DNA of 7,325 bases, taken from positions 1-7,325 of the forward strand of contig CAAGIE010000090.1 in NCBI GenBank assembly GCA_900769835.1. Direction: 5' to 3'. The DNA comes from an uncultured Oscillospiraceae bacterium. GTDB lineage: Bacteria > Bacillota > Clostridia > Oscillospirales > Oscillospiraceae. The position numbers were made by a program, and so were the translations under genes. A model generated the notes under the pieces. It had not been told where the DNA came from, ran no database searches, and saw only the letters and a list, made by a program, of their open reading frames with translations. This document shows positions 6,936-7,325 of the stretch, in pieces. Within the stretch, counting starts at the first letter, position 1. Every line of letters begins with the position of its first letter.

Positions 6936-7277
6936 TTACACCAGCTCGATGACTGCCATCTCAGCAGCATCGCCGCGGCGCTCACCGATACGAGTTACAC
7001 GAGTGTAACCGCCGTTGCGCTCTGCATACTTAGGAGCAATCTCCTTGAACAGCTTAGCCACCACAGCTTCCTTGGTGATGAATGCCATCGCTCTACGGTA
7101 AGCGGCCAGGTCGCCCTTCTTACCCAGAGTGATCATCTTCTCAACCACAGGCTGCACTTCCTTAGCGCGGCAGAAAGTGGTCTCCATCTTGCCGTTCTCC
7201 AGCAGATCAGTTACCTGCTGACGCAGCATCGCTTTTCTCTGAGCAGTAGTCTTGCCCAGCTTACGAGTACCGAACAT
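6936..7277 (-). CDS. rplQ: 50S ribosomal protein L17
   Basis: This 113-residue protein matches bacterial L17 throughout, an exit-tunnel-side protein of the large subunit that contacts 23S rRNA. Recognisable features are the basic N-terminus with RKLGKTTAQRKAMLRQQVTD in outline, ENGKMETT at about 28-35, the central AKEV..VEKMITLGKKGDL region, and the C-terminal GGYTRVTRIGERRGDAAEMAVIEL. The length is at the short end of the normal 113-130 range. AAAAGGAGG lies eight bases before the ATG. It is the last gene of its operon, 15 bases after the preceding stop, followed by a strong terminator. Confidence 0.97.
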   Translation of the reverse strand: MFGTRKLGKTTAQRKAMLRQQVTDLLENGKMETTFCRAKEVQPVVEKMITLGKKGDLAAYRRAMAFITKEAVVAKLFKEIAPKYAERNGGYTRVTRIGERRGDAAEMAVIELV

Positions 7278-7292
7278 GAACGTTTCCTCCTT

Positions 7293-7325
7293 TTAGTTGT
7301 TGCTGCCAGAATCCTCGCTGGCCAG
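7293..7325 (-). CDS. rpoA: C-terminal end of RNA polymerase alpha subunit (probable)
   Basis: Only the last ten codons and the TAA stop are inside the window (LASEDSGSNN on the minus strand). The sequence is too short to identify by itself. The call rests on the near-universal bacterial order rpoA-rplQ and on the close spacing, with the rplQ ribosome binding site starting right at this stop codon. The acidic, serine-rich tail is compatible with alpha subunit C-termini. Confidence 0.65.
   Translation of the reverse strand: MASEDSGSNN

Overview
The window looks like a chromosomal stretch of a low-to-mid GC Firmicute, most likely a gut Clostridium-class organism (Oscillospirales-like). That placement is an inference from strong GGAGG-type ribosome binding sites, sigma-A-type promoters with TATAAT boxes, compact genes separated by U-tailed hairpin terminators, and Firmicute-like protein sequences. 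No phage, insertion-sequence or CRISPR genes are visible.

Layout from left to right. (1) The C-terminal 185 codons of a MOFRL-family glycerate 2-kinase (+) end at a two-way terminator. (2) A three-gene leftward operon is driven by a good promoter near 3419-3447. Its order of transcription is a PlsC-type acyltransferase, an unrecognised secreted lipoprotein, and a TIM-barrel sugar-phosphate isomerase/epimerase-like enzyme. (3) A 460-base intergenic region holds, back to back with the operon promoter, a promoter and gene for tRNA-Val(CAC), its terminator, and a 137-nt structured element. That element is bounded by one inverted and one direct copy of the tRNA 3' end and contains three consecutive perfect hairpins. 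A promoter abuts it and drives (4) a short-chain dehydrogenase/reductase (+). (5) Across another two-way terminator lies aspartate ammonia-lyase (-) with a near-consensus promoter. (6) A LOG-family phosphoribohydrolase (-) follows. (7) The window closes with the end of a ribosomal-protein operon (-): the last ten codons of what is probably rpoA, then rplQ and a GNRA-loop terminator.

Most protein genes are ordinary housekeeping or metabolic functions and do not form one pathway. Glycerate kinase and aspartase both feed central carbon metabolism (2-phosphoglycerate and fumarate). The acyltransferase and lipoprotein suggest an envelope-related operon. The part of the window not explained by standard annotation is the structured, tRNA-derived element at 3666-3802, which is the best candidate for something undescribed.
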